The notes below the pieces were generated by a model, which saw only the letters and a list, made by a program, of their open reading frames with translations, had not been told where the DNA came from and ran no database searches. From assembly GCA_964383505.1 (NCBI GenBank), contig CAYLHB010000003.1, positions 1 to 55,053 on the forward strand: a stretch of 55,053 nucleotides of DNA, given 5' to 3'. The translations under genes and the position numbers were made by a program. Within the stretch, counting starts at the first letter, position 1; each line of letters begins with the position of its first letter. Origin of the DNA: CAYLHB01 sp964383505. GTDB taxonomy: Bacteria; Patescibacteriota; Minisyncoccia; Phycocordibacterales; UBA12088. Of this stretch, positions 22,801 through 27,857 are shown piece by piece.

Positions 22801-25060
22801 CCAGTACCGTATACGAAATGACGATGGTAATGGAGGTGCGCCGAATAGCGAGTGGTATGACCTCGATTGGAGTAAACGAAAGCGAATGACGATTACGAAT
22901 CCAAATGCATCCACTCTCACAAATTACGCGGTGCGCTTTGACGTCACCTACGACGGCGATATGCTTGGTGATTTCTCCGATCTTCGTTTCACTGACAGCA
23001 CCGGTACCACCTCGATACCTTATTGGATCGAGTCGTTTACCACAAGTGCGACCGCAACCATATGGGTGAAGATTCCATCGCTCCCCGCATCTGGTTCAGC
23101 AACTATTTTCATGTACTATGGAAATGCGTTTGCCGTGAGTGGAGCGAATGGTTCCAGTGTATTTACCTTCTTTGATGATTTTGAGGACAACAATATTTCC
23201 GAATACTCGGGAGATACATCGTTCTTTGATACGCTCGGCACTATGGCCTATGAAGGAAGTTATGGTCTCGGGGCGGATGCGGGGTCGGTTGAGAGCCAGA
23301 CAACGGACGGCATATTCCAAACCTCTTCCACATTCGGGCAGGGGAGTACGCTTAGGTGGTTTGAGTATGTTGATGCTACGAAAGATGATGAGCCCTGCAC
23401 TCTCTTTGCGGTGCAGTCGCCGGGAACGAACAATCAAAACTACGCGGTGTGCCTTGACCAGTACCCGAGCGAACAGGTGGTGCTCGCGGAGAACGTGTCG
23501 AGTAACAACGGCTCCGGCTCGACGCTTGATTCGGAAGCCGTTACCTTCTCCACTGGATGGTATGAAGTGGAGGTGGACTGGCTCTCAGGCGGATCCATTA
23601 CTGTGGTCGTGTATGACAGTACGGGCGCAACCTTTGCGACCCTCTCTGCTTCAGATACGAGCTACTCAACGGGAGGGAGTGGCTTTTCGTTCTGGTACCA
23701 GTCGGGGGGATGGGACGCGTACATAGTGCGCCCCTATGCGGCGAGTGAGCCGAGTGTGTCATTCGGACTCGAACAGGAAAATGGCGGTGCAACATGGAAA
23801 GCAGCACAGAACACATCCACCACTATAGATCTCGGTGTTAGTTTTCGTGTGCGCTTCACGGTGGAAAACTCCGGTCCCCAGATTAGTGATCAAACGTTTC
23901 GTCTCCAGTATGCACCAAAAACTGGGTATGGCACGTGTGGGTCGGTGCCAACGGGTGTGTATAACGACGTACCAAACGTTGCATCGTGTGGTGTTTCTGA
24001 TGTGTGTATGGTGACCTCAACCCAATTTGTTGATCAAGATCCTACCCAACAACTTCTCGACACGACCACATTTTTGCCGATGACCTCTGGGTACCTCATT
24101 GAGAGTCCTGACAACGAAACGCCCGCAATGACGCTCAATCAGAACACTATGACAGAGATTGAGTACGCAATCCGTGTGACTGAAACTGCGGATGAAAATG
24201 CGTACTGTCTACGAGTTACCGATGGAGGGAGTGAACTTGACTCATATGCAAAGATTGCCGAGGTGACTGCAAACTACTTCCCATCGGTCGATAGTTGGAT
24301 CTTAAATGGTGGAAGTCATATCGCCCTTATTGAAGGGGCAACAACAACCATCTACGCCACCGGCACTGTTTCAGACCTAAATGGGTATGGTGATATTGTA
24401 AGTGCGACATCTACTTTATACCGTTCTGGGGTTGGTTTTTCATGTGTGCCAGATGACAATAATTGCTACCAGATAGCGACGAGCTCGTGTGTTTTCGCAA
24501 GTTGTTCGGGGGCGAGCTGTCTTCTTTCATGTCGGGCAGATGTGCAGTTCTTTGCGGAACCTACCGATTCTGGTACATATGCGGCTGAAGAGTGGCTTTC
24601 GCGAATATCAATTATCGATTCTGGTGGGAATAGTGCGTCATCGACATCGCAGGGTAGGGATATGTTTACGCTCTGGGCGCTTTCTCTGACTACTAGCGCA
24701 CTTGACTACGGCACACTTGGCGTTGGTGACGATACTGGCACCACAAACTCCACCTCCACCATCCGTAACACTGGTAATGATGAGGTTGCAATCGAGGTTG
24801 CCGGAAGTGATCTTACTGCGGAAGCAAGTACTATTCCCGTGGGAAATCAAAAATATGCAAGTAGCACATTCACCTATTCCGGATGCTCTATCTGTCAAAC
24901 CCTTACAGGTGTACAAGAGCCACTCGGTATGACACTCGTGAAGCCAACCAGTAGCTCTACCCCCATCACAGGCAATATCTATTGGGGTATTTACGTACCT
25001 CTGAACACCGCAGGAGCCGCGTATGAGGGGCTGAATATTTTCTACCCGGTGGGTACATAA
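4829..25060 (+). CDS. giant 6,743-residue secreted multimodular surface protein
   Basis: One uninterrupted frame. ATG 4829 starts RSRLIVGGVVALSLLVSAAW, a signal peptide or N-terminal anchor; a GTG at 4772 would bury it. In order: two acidic low-complexity stretches (about residues 148-288 and 544-621); a DUF2341 domain (about 755-850, ending VYLYYGDAY); Ig-like regions; three repeats of about 114 residues ending in GYW; three Ig-like modules containing TTYxxRVRAxD and two propeller-like modules rich in WxGxxW; three very large beta-strand repeats (nt 15340-22790); a second DUF2341 (about 6009-6100, MYYGNAF); a LamG-like region with FFDDFEDN (about 6115-6318); and a C-terminal module shared with 30799-32631. 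No sortase motif, C-terminal anchor, dockerin or catalytic site was recognised. Most likely an adhesin or surface fibre; sugar binding is inferred from DUF2341 and LamG-like content. Confidence 0.85.
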   Translation: MRYSLHALTRSRLIVGGVVALSLLVSAAWSFAISEERTIHVFPIEVTPHGFENTEAALDQALSSRATFNDFSTENAAYVVFGATTSAVTVVPVLPTIEQVSPTLESAGEEGALSDTSTSRTLASSLRTIFRTLRDVGVRADALPARAQDAESGAETAPALNVPDDEPEAPSASEVNEPILEEDTDVEPDLEESDAPVEEQVGSPDEGTTHDTGEEREEGDAGDTEREVDDETDATSEADETTTFGDTQERGGADASSGTENETSTEGEGDASGDSAGGGALEPVAEGEDVRLCTILSAPCHSVRFDGFDIGDVLSEHRVTGYTLKLSLASRSEESFTQDKLLVRYFHEGQWKLAGELTLEGERSNAENGGHYTFPLAGVTGWDGLRDLAVELEYVRQGEGDSVLYLDALWVDATYEVGLDEELPELPNVLDELAALEDGARGDVLTLSPTERVMFPHAGESSGLTLRSDRDIYHGPLTSDMLFSLSNDTDVREEVDLAFSVPPGSGVIARIEQYAEAPYEATRVESADIAQFCESGWVPEVVDGISDAGEDTSTIEETTDPSESPVEALDVKPPVEEEGVVGEPLEDVSEVSDEQEESEMDEEADAFAGENESEAGVQETVLPHPTLPTYSCVATGDTLACSSLNQDRTNCIIADQTLARGMEPASRFVWEERTMSMREVTRAPLQNLLARLRGESDALLAVRGTTYELDTVSLDPRQTLFFRVHLSYAVQTGGEVRVEANGENSSATHSVFWRSGWHYRMPVELSLDSETSDTKELVRVSLDDSFAQFWANVGVRGDDVRVLTEDSTRELPVFLETFDLDRGELSLLIEREGLPSGTSTVYLYYGDAYARGEDRAYAPSPYETTRTLATLEEGPAREVTLVSGADWNDVAIGETMHTLRRGEHLDYFLSAQSLELSSLGPVLVREHDYEELARTRGLTLQGEVLTRSRIEVNGEVWRELFSARVGDVPHVFGDYEELRLPALDEYEAYTFSLTRIRYDRVLGDPKFHTLVSSLRDFALGQKPSFTLAYRPQRSRVVDFFRGLFRERPYEVRSVMVVDPRGEPLDIPVSITYTGEREWKLDLDRPNRSFIPGRYALLVTIGEGSYEFTDLVDFYWGVLALNTPQATYLSSDRVEFHMAALTDTGDTICDARLELTVTDPDGVSESVPVAPTGTCGANNVTDEPDYLAEYRAKGVGSYAVHLAHVNDDGSLVHEMEDLFRVEESVPFVLKRKGATRIWPKAPYTMTISLEAAEDFEGELVEALPLGFKVLEAEGAESKVYGKAKRLVWPVSLKKGERTTLRYTYDAPDISPYLYELGPAEVRAGVGLPYVEARTWKLASDALGSFVELNASLSISTPSTWNITDLSSYGVPANAAVEIAVLRTGGGTRYGGVRAPGSSLSRYFRISRTSGTNYNALSLTTKVSATSSVELYADNVDVSFRLLGYWTSGTYVELNQQIDPGNTNGQWGPMPLSSYGVTSGKVVEMVLGNWNTGADYSAGARSASSTVDRRITLTRPNNNGITALTLNAVASGTNAWIETYAANEQGNGQSNDFWLVGYWSTEPEGMRYVDALDTLTVPGSATVWTDLALDLYGLGKYTVSEIIMGNTGTANSSLEHGVRTNGSSLGRSIALAQARTAGQNPVRMHVTTDNSASSTIENYVSATTNANFTQVGYWRPIDYTPEPPTLYDIPFDNEKTGSSTPYFEFSATDPDGTSDIVYQFEWDDDADLDSSPLGSRTSDNETGCSPNCFENLTSGGDTSPFTEGNRIRFSIQSALTTGTTYYFRVRAKDVTGSNIYSEWSEVRSVTYVANTDPKAWFQTGDAQFDTGTLSGTETYGSESVRIATTPPVGAIVAYAEGSVTTPRYQVWDGDSWGGELSAQDVGAQIAWIRLAAAPTRDEYVLGTQDVNGDINLQVYSGGSWGNLIEPVTTIPNVEHRSFDVAYESLSGDAVVVMCDGDATPSYLIWNGTTWSATSSISTQFNAECTWIRMADSPTSDEVILLAQASSSNTTYDFEAQVWRNDTWGDQYTFGANTTEFYYEGMAVEWEDAGTEAVVVAMNTTAASFQSAWWSSVTQGWTTNTNRTIRNDFEWGELTADVGTNKLGLCLVNEDNQIQIAHWDGTANTWDVYDTNDTVDAGGKVSGTDDHGGLVSCQYETTSGRDGYLMTIYSDTTNGRYRSWTGSAYAGVEQSVSSIEDSWHVETVRTGNGNILSIFRDDTNDRYDFSYWNGSVWSSRDTLETVVADDAPPYNETFALAATRYQESIGTIVSPTIDFDSVPDKPTWGEVTWSTTEPANTDVLLQVYYATTTGAACTTIVPDGVLAGNSEGFVATSSPLDLSGLSTTTYNMICLKATLTSQTSQTPTLDDWNISWERQPYLTQTHFKWFANTNALTPTDAWPQGGDNLLEDEPIPNGYAPNSAAILRLRLAILDESVALSGSSTAFTLQWAEGSVCDPSLSWSDVGAIGSSTPWRGYNNVAVADGTVLPTRVLSSTDVSGTYEEENDTTVNPYTLSPNDEGEWDFVIQNNATSGTSYCFRVRKNDGTLLNIYDQYPQLITNSAPDTPTHNVPFTYEQVASTSPWFEFVAEDTKGDDLHYEVEVDDDYLFGSPVLDRNSQDHTTEFENVISPSDKSPFFSGQRVRFKPSSALANGTTYWWRVRARDPNGSNDWSAWSSPWSVTIDTGTTISTWHQTTEEQFAENDNENVEATSTDDIVLTPSNLTGTSSAPGIDFDWGTVGNAWGSLSWTENETFGSLRVRVEYWNGSSWSLIPESDLPGNGAGFNTGPVSLLSLDRTVYNEIRPAASLTNVSGSPRLNNWTVSWGLAVEQSTLRGPFDNEKVATTTPTFTFVSSDPQGDSLEYEFQWSASSSFAASTTRQSWAHAGFTNTASTTDTSPFVEGDTISFTVQQSDALINSTTYWWRVRARDPAPGGNAWSAWSSARSFTVDTAVVASTWFQTTDDQWRSDSLTDTEVYGNNSVRVTETIREALFAYAEGTVQTPRYMLWNGTNWTSERSAANIGDRAEWVRVAAAPTRNEYLMGTLGGAGTAVKAQIYTGSTTSWGNLVEIVPVSPSSLRRSFDVAYESLSGDALVVACAGTDAWYRTWTGSSWSATSTLDLTFSQNCEWIQLAADPDSNDIIVLARAAVGNTPTDYEAIVWDGAGGWNDSTTFGSALVQTDEAMTVMYEESGTDAVAVVGGGSSNVLVYNRYTAGSWVGSSTVAIGNDLNKVQFSRDQGTDRMMLTYIDEDSDISYVEWDGSTNTFGIVGTEIEQDSPAEYTNVAHSAYETTTGRDGYVMMVWGDNTGGVLTEQYSVLDRVTPLTAAQNLSTIGESVTAFLERTGDGLLLGVFFDDDNDRYDFSYWNGSQWSVRQAIEANANTQPTRTEPLSIVARRYPVFESGTVVSSAIDFDDGSGPKWGSFSWNDTTPGTSDIRYQVEYYSTASSSWELVPDAVLPYNSAGTSSGPVDLGALTYTTYNQIRLIANLTCSAGDCPTLNDWTVTWSEGITLSGTAQAYDQSTNVTSGIVAVAVNSTLQSGKTGTISGGVWSIANVTTFPGDVVTVFVDGAGDENEAVAVSKYDGVGDMTGFTLFERHLSLGSDDATTTTNTELALYDYSVSGDEDVFFDVDTGNDLYVCAPASGTCFESELYVKNGNTYRPDSANSGTLYVRHVEVNGTFTADSNTFYVSGSWDNNGTFIAGDSSVIFTATSTTETIDSSGASVHTWNTVTLGQGSGVATWNLMGTFDVDGNLTLSYGTLATGASSVSLAGNLTVGANGVWQKGMATTTFDGTGVSTWTDGTTAKQDLGRVRIGGSSKTVRLNSTASTTSLWIDPTSTFDVSSNNYAFTLYESFTNTGSLSARAGTVFFAATTTGIAINPGASSFYGATFVGVGGNWYFNTPTVTFGGNLTIATGTLTLAIGTTTVAGNFDTNGGSFMHNNGVLELIGTGSKTIRQNGYDLYDLTTNSSGSFSWIDTHATTSGAVRIRNGTLVLPTTLAVGTSFLNQGGNVTAGSGTLRMYGDGIEQVRVGGSSLANITFAGLGSWSFYDSNVTASQSVYFERGTTTLPSGTFTVGGSFVATSTGTFLANSGTVLFNGAGSKTIDPGATSSFAVVTVNDGSGSWTVTGNATSTGNFTLTAASSFTVSPGVTLAVAGTFTNSIPSATTWTDSTLALTSGTSYTVGSKSGTPESYGALRVGANTDIRMWLSDATRYEVNATGSLYSQDHGSVDGALYIFGDYVRASGADYWDYAIDFDGAALGGTSRPVQVRIATSSRVTLTGGSLSIVGSSTASTSIDHYGTDTYGVRVAGGTFTAQYYTFANLDALGLAFSGSPTISSLSDGGFTLGVTGGSLISASSSVIDANDEYQPYRVSFATSSSALTGSNVSVDGTPTSYWWFREHYGGFDGESYDNDPIVDPGAVRWDDSGFTIDIGGTVYAGEGSGGAPNFCDGSTLAITLVVDSVTYNATCTPATGAYLVNDVPFSGDVDMVAYIDGIATSSGATVSRTPQSDVTDFDIYQHRVIVRHEDVDPLTIARMVHFDLDQDADIPFDAEAGDLTLRASSTLFVWAGKTFEPGGNVTLNGNALGTSYDGSLRLDDGATLTMTGSEEVRVAGHWEADTGATFNAANSTVIFTATTSATRNLLPRSSFNDVVFSGAGATWNLQANTTVLGDALMTAGTLIGTLNFTVGGTLTGDGMVALTGGIATVQTSGAFGGASDWSFNALTLGNGSAGTTTKSGAGNVTVNGTLTVASAHRLEAGSVNWILKGASPSLTVSGTFVAQTSTTTFAGTSAMTVPALTYHNLVTAASGAGSPVYTFSAGNLSASSLTVGDGTNAVTAQVNTSDPLITVTGNVRINANATYSASNLNDLRIGGSYVNQGTFTSNSGGVLFNSTDTGEVVSAGNSSFHHVTVNGSGGGWTFGSATTTGNFTLSSLTSYTQTSGTTLKVQGAFTNSVGGTATEWAGSTLALSSGTNYTINTKTGEGDTYGVLEIGSNTDIRMWKSSATSYTVHPTGSLYSMDHAEGDGELYIFGDYVRSSGADYWSWGTDFDGTDISTTTPRAVTVRFAENATTTLSGGSLTILGSATASTTLTNQGSGTYALAVSGGTFSAQYYTVRNVGASGLSISGSPTISELSDGDFERNVNNGQMITVSASALNANPVKTWYRIRFATSTGVTGGANVKATGFSATSWRFTPALGNLYGEGYDDDPLGDPGMLVWENSNNLITVSGNFYSDEAGTVSLACDDTTQVIELRVAGGSLQTTSCDESGYYEFTGVGFSTDDAIMVYSASSTARAATVTVDPVSTIGDMHLYENRVVVRHEDTDPNTIARLAIYDSDQNPVIPFDADTGAPNTLTLPSNTKLIVWSGKTFKPDGNITLNSGSGSAWDGTLALQENAVLSASSTVAETFTVGGSWLTGTSSTFTAGLSTVVFTATSTGKTVSPDRSAFYNLTFNGIGGGWVFADRDATSTNNMTISAGTVEVGSSTLAVGGSLTTSDTFVAASTTLKFIATATGKTVSFNGTDVGPLLFSGSGGGWTMTDTHATSTGSVQITAGSVVMPTGTLAVAESFTNTGGSFTHAGELRLYGTLALQSIRTGTSALKHLTVAGAGSWSFADTNSTSTGDVRILAGALTAPSGTFGVGGSFENSAVFNANAGTLSLFATSTGKTVNPGTSLFSNVVVLGSGGGWTVVGSATTSGAFRLRSATSFTMATSTVLEVGGVFENRVGGAATDWTNSTLYLNASGTSYTLNTKSEGGDQYATTTVGANTNIRSWDSSSLVTSVHPTGSLYSMDHAGVSGDLYIYGAYQKMSGTDYWSYATDFDGTALGGGSRQVDVRVASSSSVTIAGGSLSMVGTASATTTVDVIGGVGGYGFSVSAGSVNFTYYQFRNIDRNGLVFTGTPTISSLDYGDFELALSGGVLISLASTTINQNPTKTVTGIVFATSSVITGTNIARVGTTSNFWDITGHYGNLAGEAYDDDGIDFCGSIHWDDSVCLEVTQTQYRIRNDDGNGGAPNSEWYDLDWSKRKRMTITNPNASTLTNYAVRFDVTYDGDMLGDFSDLRFTDSTGTTSIPYWIESFTTSATATIWVKIPSLPASGSATIFMYYGNAFAVSGANGSSVFTFFDDFEDNNISEYSGDTSFFDTLGTMAYEGSYGLGADAGSVESQTTDGIFQTSSTFGQGSTLRWFEYVDATKDDEPCTLFAVQSPGTNNQNYAVCLDQYPSEQVVLAENVSSNNGSGSTLDSEAVTFSTGWYEVEVDWLSGGSITVVVYDSTGATFATLSASDTSYSTGGSGFSFWYQSGGWDAYIVRPYAASEPSVSFGLEQENGGATWKAAQNTSTTIDLGVSFRVRFTVENSGPQISDQTFRLQYAPKTGYGTCGSVPTGVYNDVPNVASCGVSDVCMVTSTQFVDQDPTQQLLDTTTFLPMTSGYLIESPDNETPAMTLNQNTMTEIEYAIRVTETADENAYCLRVTDGGSELDSYAKIAEVTANYFPSVDSWILNGGSHIALIEGATTTIYATGTVSDLNGYGDIVSATSTLYRSGVGFSCVPDDNNCYQIATSSCVFASCSGASCLLSCRADVQFFAEPTDSGTYAAEEWLSRISIIDSGGNSASSTSQGRDMFTLWALSLTTSALDYGTLGVGDDTGTTNSTSTIRNTGNDEVAIEVAGSDLTAEASTIPVGNQKYASSTFTYSGCSICQTLTGVQEPLGMTLVKPTSSSTPITGNIYWGIYVPLNTAGAAYEGLNIFYPVGT
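8842..9860 (+). repeat. three tandem GYW repeats inside the giant gene
   Basis: Three diverged copies of about 114 codons, each ending in GYW encoded at 9152-9160, 9491-9499 and 9836-9844. Each has a strand like DLSSYGVPANAAVEI near its start and a GVRxxGSSLxR-type segment in the middle. Likely one beta-sandwich fold repeated. Confidence 0.75.
9861..15345 (+). repeat. duplicated Ig / propeller-like / jelly-roll-like module blocks inside the giant gene
   Basis: Two paralogous blocks of about 1.3 kb (about 10258-11545 and 13675-14945) begin WFQTxDxQ and carry repeated VWxGxxW, AAAPTRxEY, SFDVAYESLSGDA, ETTxGRDGY and DRYDFSYWNGS words, which suggests a propeller of W-containing blades. Each is preceded by an Ig-like module with TTYxxRVRAxD; a third Ig copy lies at about 12490-12870. 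Short jelly-roll-like units follow (about 11620, 12950 and 15020). Positions 12771-12808 and 13563-13600 match at 37 of 38 bases. Confidence 0.75.
15340..22790 (+). repeat. three giant super-repeats of about 2.3-2.75 kb inside the giant gene
   Basis: Copies at about 15340-18090, 18100-20475 and 20485-22780. Each runs: a small Ig-like or carboxypeptidase-regulatory-like unit; a segment with VIVRHEDVDP in copies 2 and 3 (diverged in copy 1); many short strand repeats of the type GTLxVGGSFxNxGTF and FxATSTGKTVxPG; a GSLYSxDHxxxxGxLYIxGxY segment; and an end motif of the type HYGGFDGESYDND. The short repeats suggest a beta-helix or beta-solenoid rod. This block is more than a third of the protein. 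Confidence 0.8.
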
Positions 25061-25091
25061 TGATTTCTAAGGATATAAACATATATATTGT

Positions 25092-25772
25092 ATGCGTACT
25101 ACGCTCATAGGATTGCTACTCGCCCTTGTTGGGGTATGTGGTGGTGTGTATTGGTACTTTGGGGGATTTTCTATAGAGGGAGGAGAAAAACTTGCATTTA
25201 TTGATGCATATGCGACCTATTACGAAGAGAGTACTGAGATGGAAGCACTTATACACTCGACAAGTGGCTCAGGCAGTCAAGATAGACAAGCACTGTTCGT
25301 GCTTTTTTCTTCTATTCTCATCGAACAGTTGGAACCTGATGTGCGGCTCATGAAAACCAAGGAAGCTTTGCATCACCTTGCAATGATTGAAACATCGCTC
25401 CGCTCGGCGGAAGAACGTGTAAGGCATGTGCGTGGGGCGATTGACGATGTGGGTCGTGCGACGGAGGAATTTTCTTCGCAATCTACACGGGCACATGCAA
25501 GAGCGCTTGTCGACCTTATGTCCGCACACACAGAGCTTCTAGAACGTACACTTGCTGATTTACGAGGCGCGAATGATCAGACACGGAGTATCCTTACACA
25601 AGTAGAGCAAGATGAGGGGATTTTGACTGATGACCATGTTATTTCAATAAACGAAACGACGAGTGATGCGGAAGCTCGGTTTGACCAGCTTACGCGTCAC
25701 TTTGACGAGCTCGCGAGTCTTGCCACGCGCCGCAACGATACATATCAAGCGTTTGTTGATCGCGCTTTTTAG
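25092..25772 (+). CDS. membrane-anchored helical protein of unknown function
   Basis: A 226-residue protein with one N-terminal hydrophobic segment (TTLIGLLLALVGVCGGVYWY) followed by an almost entirely helical, charged remainder (about 35-226) with likely coiled-coil stretches such as HLAMIETSLRSAEERVRHVR. No conserved domain was recognised. It follows the giant gene by 31 bases on the same strand, so it may be cotranscribed and help its export or anchoring; that is speculation. ATG 25092 puts the hydrophobic segment at the extreme N-terminus. TATATT at 25084-25089 ends 2 bases before it. Its last 83 bases overlap the end of the convergent SET-domain gene. Confidence 0.65.
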   Translation: MRTTLIGLLLALVGVCGGVYWYFGGFSIEGGEKLAFIDAYATYYEESTEMEALIHSTSGSGSQDRQALFVLFSSILIEQLEPDVRLMKTKEALHHLAMIETSLRSAEERVRHVRGAIDDVGRATEEFSSQSTRAHARALVDLMSAHTELLERTLADLRGANDQTRSILTQVEQDEGILTDDHVISINETTSDAEARFDQLTRHFDELASLATRRNDTYQAFVDRAF

Positions 25773-26208
25773 TTTTTCTGGTACTCGCTGACTCGGGAGC
25801 TCTTCTTACGTAACGCACACAGTGCGGGCACTTGCATCCGCGGGGTTTTATGAACTCATCAACATACTCCTTGCCGTAATCATACGTGAGCTCCTCGCCG
25901 GGTTGTATCGTGCGCAGTGCCACAATATATATATGTGTACCTCGTGTGTCAGACTCGCAGTTCGGCTTGCATGAGTGGTTGACGTATCGTGCGAGATTAT
26001 CGCGCCCCTTGCCGTCCACTGTCACTTTGCTGTTTATCTCGAAGAGATACTTTCCACCTCGACGATCCGCCTCCTCGTGACTGATAAGCTCACCCGTATA
26101 CTCGAGGTACTCGCCTCGCCGTATGGTGTCGTGCGCGAATATGCCGAGTCCGGAAAACGAACGTTTGACCCGTATGCGGTCAGGCGTGATTAAGTGTGTG
26201 CGCTTCAT
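25690..26208 (-). CDS. SET-domain protein lysine methyltransferase
   Basis: A 172-residue protein with a compact SET domain. Visible motifs: the N-terminal strand GLGIFAHDTIRRGEYLEYTGE, ARYVNHSCKPNCES (the NHSC motif that threads the knot and binds S-adenosylmethionine), GEELTYDYGKEY with the catalytic-site tyrosines, and a post-SET-like cysteine set (C of NHSC region, then RGCKCPHC) that in eukaryotic enzymes holds a zinc. These enzymes methylate lysine side chains. The target in a bacterium is unknown; a ribosomal or DNA-binding protein is possible. The basic tail (residues about 140-172) is poorly conserved. The 3' end overlaps the convergent gene at 25092 by 83 bases. Confidence 0.88.
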   Translation of the reverse strand: MKRTHLITPDRIRVKRSFSGLGIFAHDTIRRGEYLEYTGELISHEEADRRGGKYLFEINSKVTVDGKGRDNLARYVNHSCKPNCESDTRGTHIYIVALRTIQPGEELTYDYGKEYVDEFIKPRGCKCPHCVRYVRRAPESASTRKTKKRDQQTLDMYRCGAWQDSRARQSDA

Positions 26209-26212
26209 GAAA

Positions 26213-26218
26213 AGTGTA
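26213..26218 (-). promoter_or_regulatory. TACACT -10-like box of the SET gene
   Basis: On the minus strand TACACT ends 4 bases before the ATG, so the transcript would start at or next to the start codon. Confidence 0.4.
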
Positions 26219-26291
26219 CAACGTCAGGTATTGTACACGATTTGGCACGTGGATGCTGTGGACAGAGCGAGTGACGTGTGGATGCATGCGG

Positions 26292-26297
26292 TATACT
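26292..26297 (+). promoter_or_regulatory. TATACT -10-like box upstream of the Fn3 gene
   Basis: TATACT preceded by GCGG ends 33 bases before ATG 26331. The intervening leader contains GAGGG, one of the few purine-rich ribosome-binding candidates in the window. Confidence 0.45.
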
Positions 26298-26330
26298 GTT
26301 GGTATCCCACGAGGGATTGTGTGCGTACCT

Positions 26331-27818
26331 ATGCGTACGCGTTTCTCCATGCGCCTTCTTGTCATGTACGGAGTGCCGGTTGTGGTGAGCGTACTTGTTG
26401 CGCTTGCGGTCGGCGGGCGCGTGCTCCTTGCAGACGACCCTCCGCAAATAACGGGCGTACGCATTGCTTCGACCACGAAAGACACCGCGACGATTGTGTG
26501 GACCACTGACAAAGCGAGTGACAGCCAAGTAAATTATGGCAAACAGCCCCACTATGGCGTGGCGCGTGAGCCGGGAACCGACAAAGAACAGCACACCGTG
26601 ACACTTGAGGATCTCGACGCGTCGACCATATATCACTTTCGTGTTTCTTCAGTGGATGAGCTCGGAAACCAAGCGGTATCGGGCGACTTTGTGTTTACAA
26701 CGCCGGGATTTGAGGAGATTAAAGACATCGAGAAGGTAGAATCGGTTGAGCAAAAAACACTCGTCGGACAGGCGCAGGACATCGTGTCGCGCATAACAGA
26801 CCCGGATGCACTGGAGCTCGTACAGCAGGGGGTGACGGAACGTGCAGAGGATCTCCTGCGACCGCCTGCGGTCATAGGTCTTCCGCGTGTCATCAACATT
26901 GAGGCGACAGAAGCGACCGTGATATGGGCGACAAGTCGCGAGGCAAATTCCGCCGTCTCCTATGGCAGTGAAGCGTCGTACCTCGCGACACAGAGCTACA
27001 GTCAGACGGTTGGTGATCCAACAGTAAGTACCCAAAGTCACGAAGTAAGGCTCACAGGTCTCCAGCCCTCGACAGTGTACCACTTCAAGGTTGTGAGTTC
27101 CGATCCATACGGTCTCTCCGGCGAGAGCAGTGATGACACGTTCCGTACCAAATCTCCACTCCCCACCCTTGAGGACGTACAGATCATTAAAATCGAAGAA
27201 GATTCAGCGACCTTCGCGTGGTCCACCGACATACCCGCGGCGGGCGCGGTCGAGTACACCAATACTGCGAGTGGAGAAATACGTTCAGAAGGAAGTCCTG
27301 AGTTTTTGACGACTCAACTTGTGCGGCTCACCGACCTCACCTTGGGTGCCACGTACGTTGCTATTGTGAAGGCGGAGAATGAAGCGGGGGAGGCTGTTGA
27401 GAGCGAACCCATCACCTTCACTACGGTGCGCGACGTCGAGCCACCGCTCATAAGCCGTGTTACCAACGAGTCCACGCTGTTTCCCGGCGCTGAAACCCGC
27501 ATACAGACCATCCTCTCGTGGGGCACTGACGAGGCCGCATTCTGCACCCTCTCGTACAGCGAGGGGCTCGCAACCGCGGAGTCGGCGCGCGATCTTCCCA
27601 AGGAAGATCTTCCCACTACCGACCATGTGAAGGTGCTCACCGAGTTTTTGCCTTCGACAGTGTATAAGTTCTGGATTGCCTGTGAGGATAGATCTGGTAA
27701 CAAATCGCGTACTGAGGACTTCGTGCTCTTCACCCCCGAAAAGGAGAAGAGCATCATCGACATCATTCTCGAGAACTTCCAAGGCACGTTCGGTTGGGTG
27801 AAAAATGTCGGAAAATAA
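26331..27818 (+). CDS. membrane-anchored protein with four fibronectin type III-like domains
   Basis: A 495-residue protein. An N-terminal hydrophobic helix (VMYGVPVVVSVLVALAVGG) is followed by four Fn3-like domains at about residues 36-122, 178-270, 275-360 and 369-470. Each has the ATIVWTT / STxYHFxVxSxD type pair seen in Fn3 domains of the purple-acid-phosphatase N-terminal kind. A helical stretch (about 125-175) separates the first two. The start at ATG 26331 (alternative ATG 26349) follows a TATACT box; an earlier in-frame codon at 26214 lies upstream of that box. It is followed after 39 bases by an ABC ATPase and then a permease, so it may be the extracytoplasmic partner of that transporter, or just a surface protein. 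Confidence 0.75.
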   Translation: MRTRFSMRLLVMYGVPVVVSVLVALAVGGRVLLADDPPQITGVRIASTTKDTATIVWTTDKASDSQVNYGKQPHYGVAREPGTDKEQHTVTLEDLDASTIYHFRVSSVDELGNQAVSGDFVFTTPGFEEIKDIEKVESVEQKTLVGQAQDIVSRITDPDALELVQQGVTERAEDLLRPPAVIGLPRVINIEATEATVIWATSREANSAVSYGSEASYLATQSYSQTVGDPTVSTQSHEVRLTGLQPSTVYHFKVVSSDPYGLSGESSDDTFRTKSPLPTLEDVQIIKIEEDSATFAWSTDIPAAGAVEYTNTASGEIRSEGSPEFLTTQLVRLTDLTLGATYVAIVKAENEAGEAVESEPITFTTVRDVEPPLISRVTNESTLFPGAETRIQTILSWGTDEAAFCTLSYSEGLATAESARDLPKEDLPTTDHVKVLTEFLPSTVYKFWIACEDRSGNKSRTEDFVLFTPEKEKSIIDIILENFQGTFGWVKNVGK

Positions 27819-27857
27819 GGATGAACTGTATATGACGACCAAGGTACCTGCAACACC

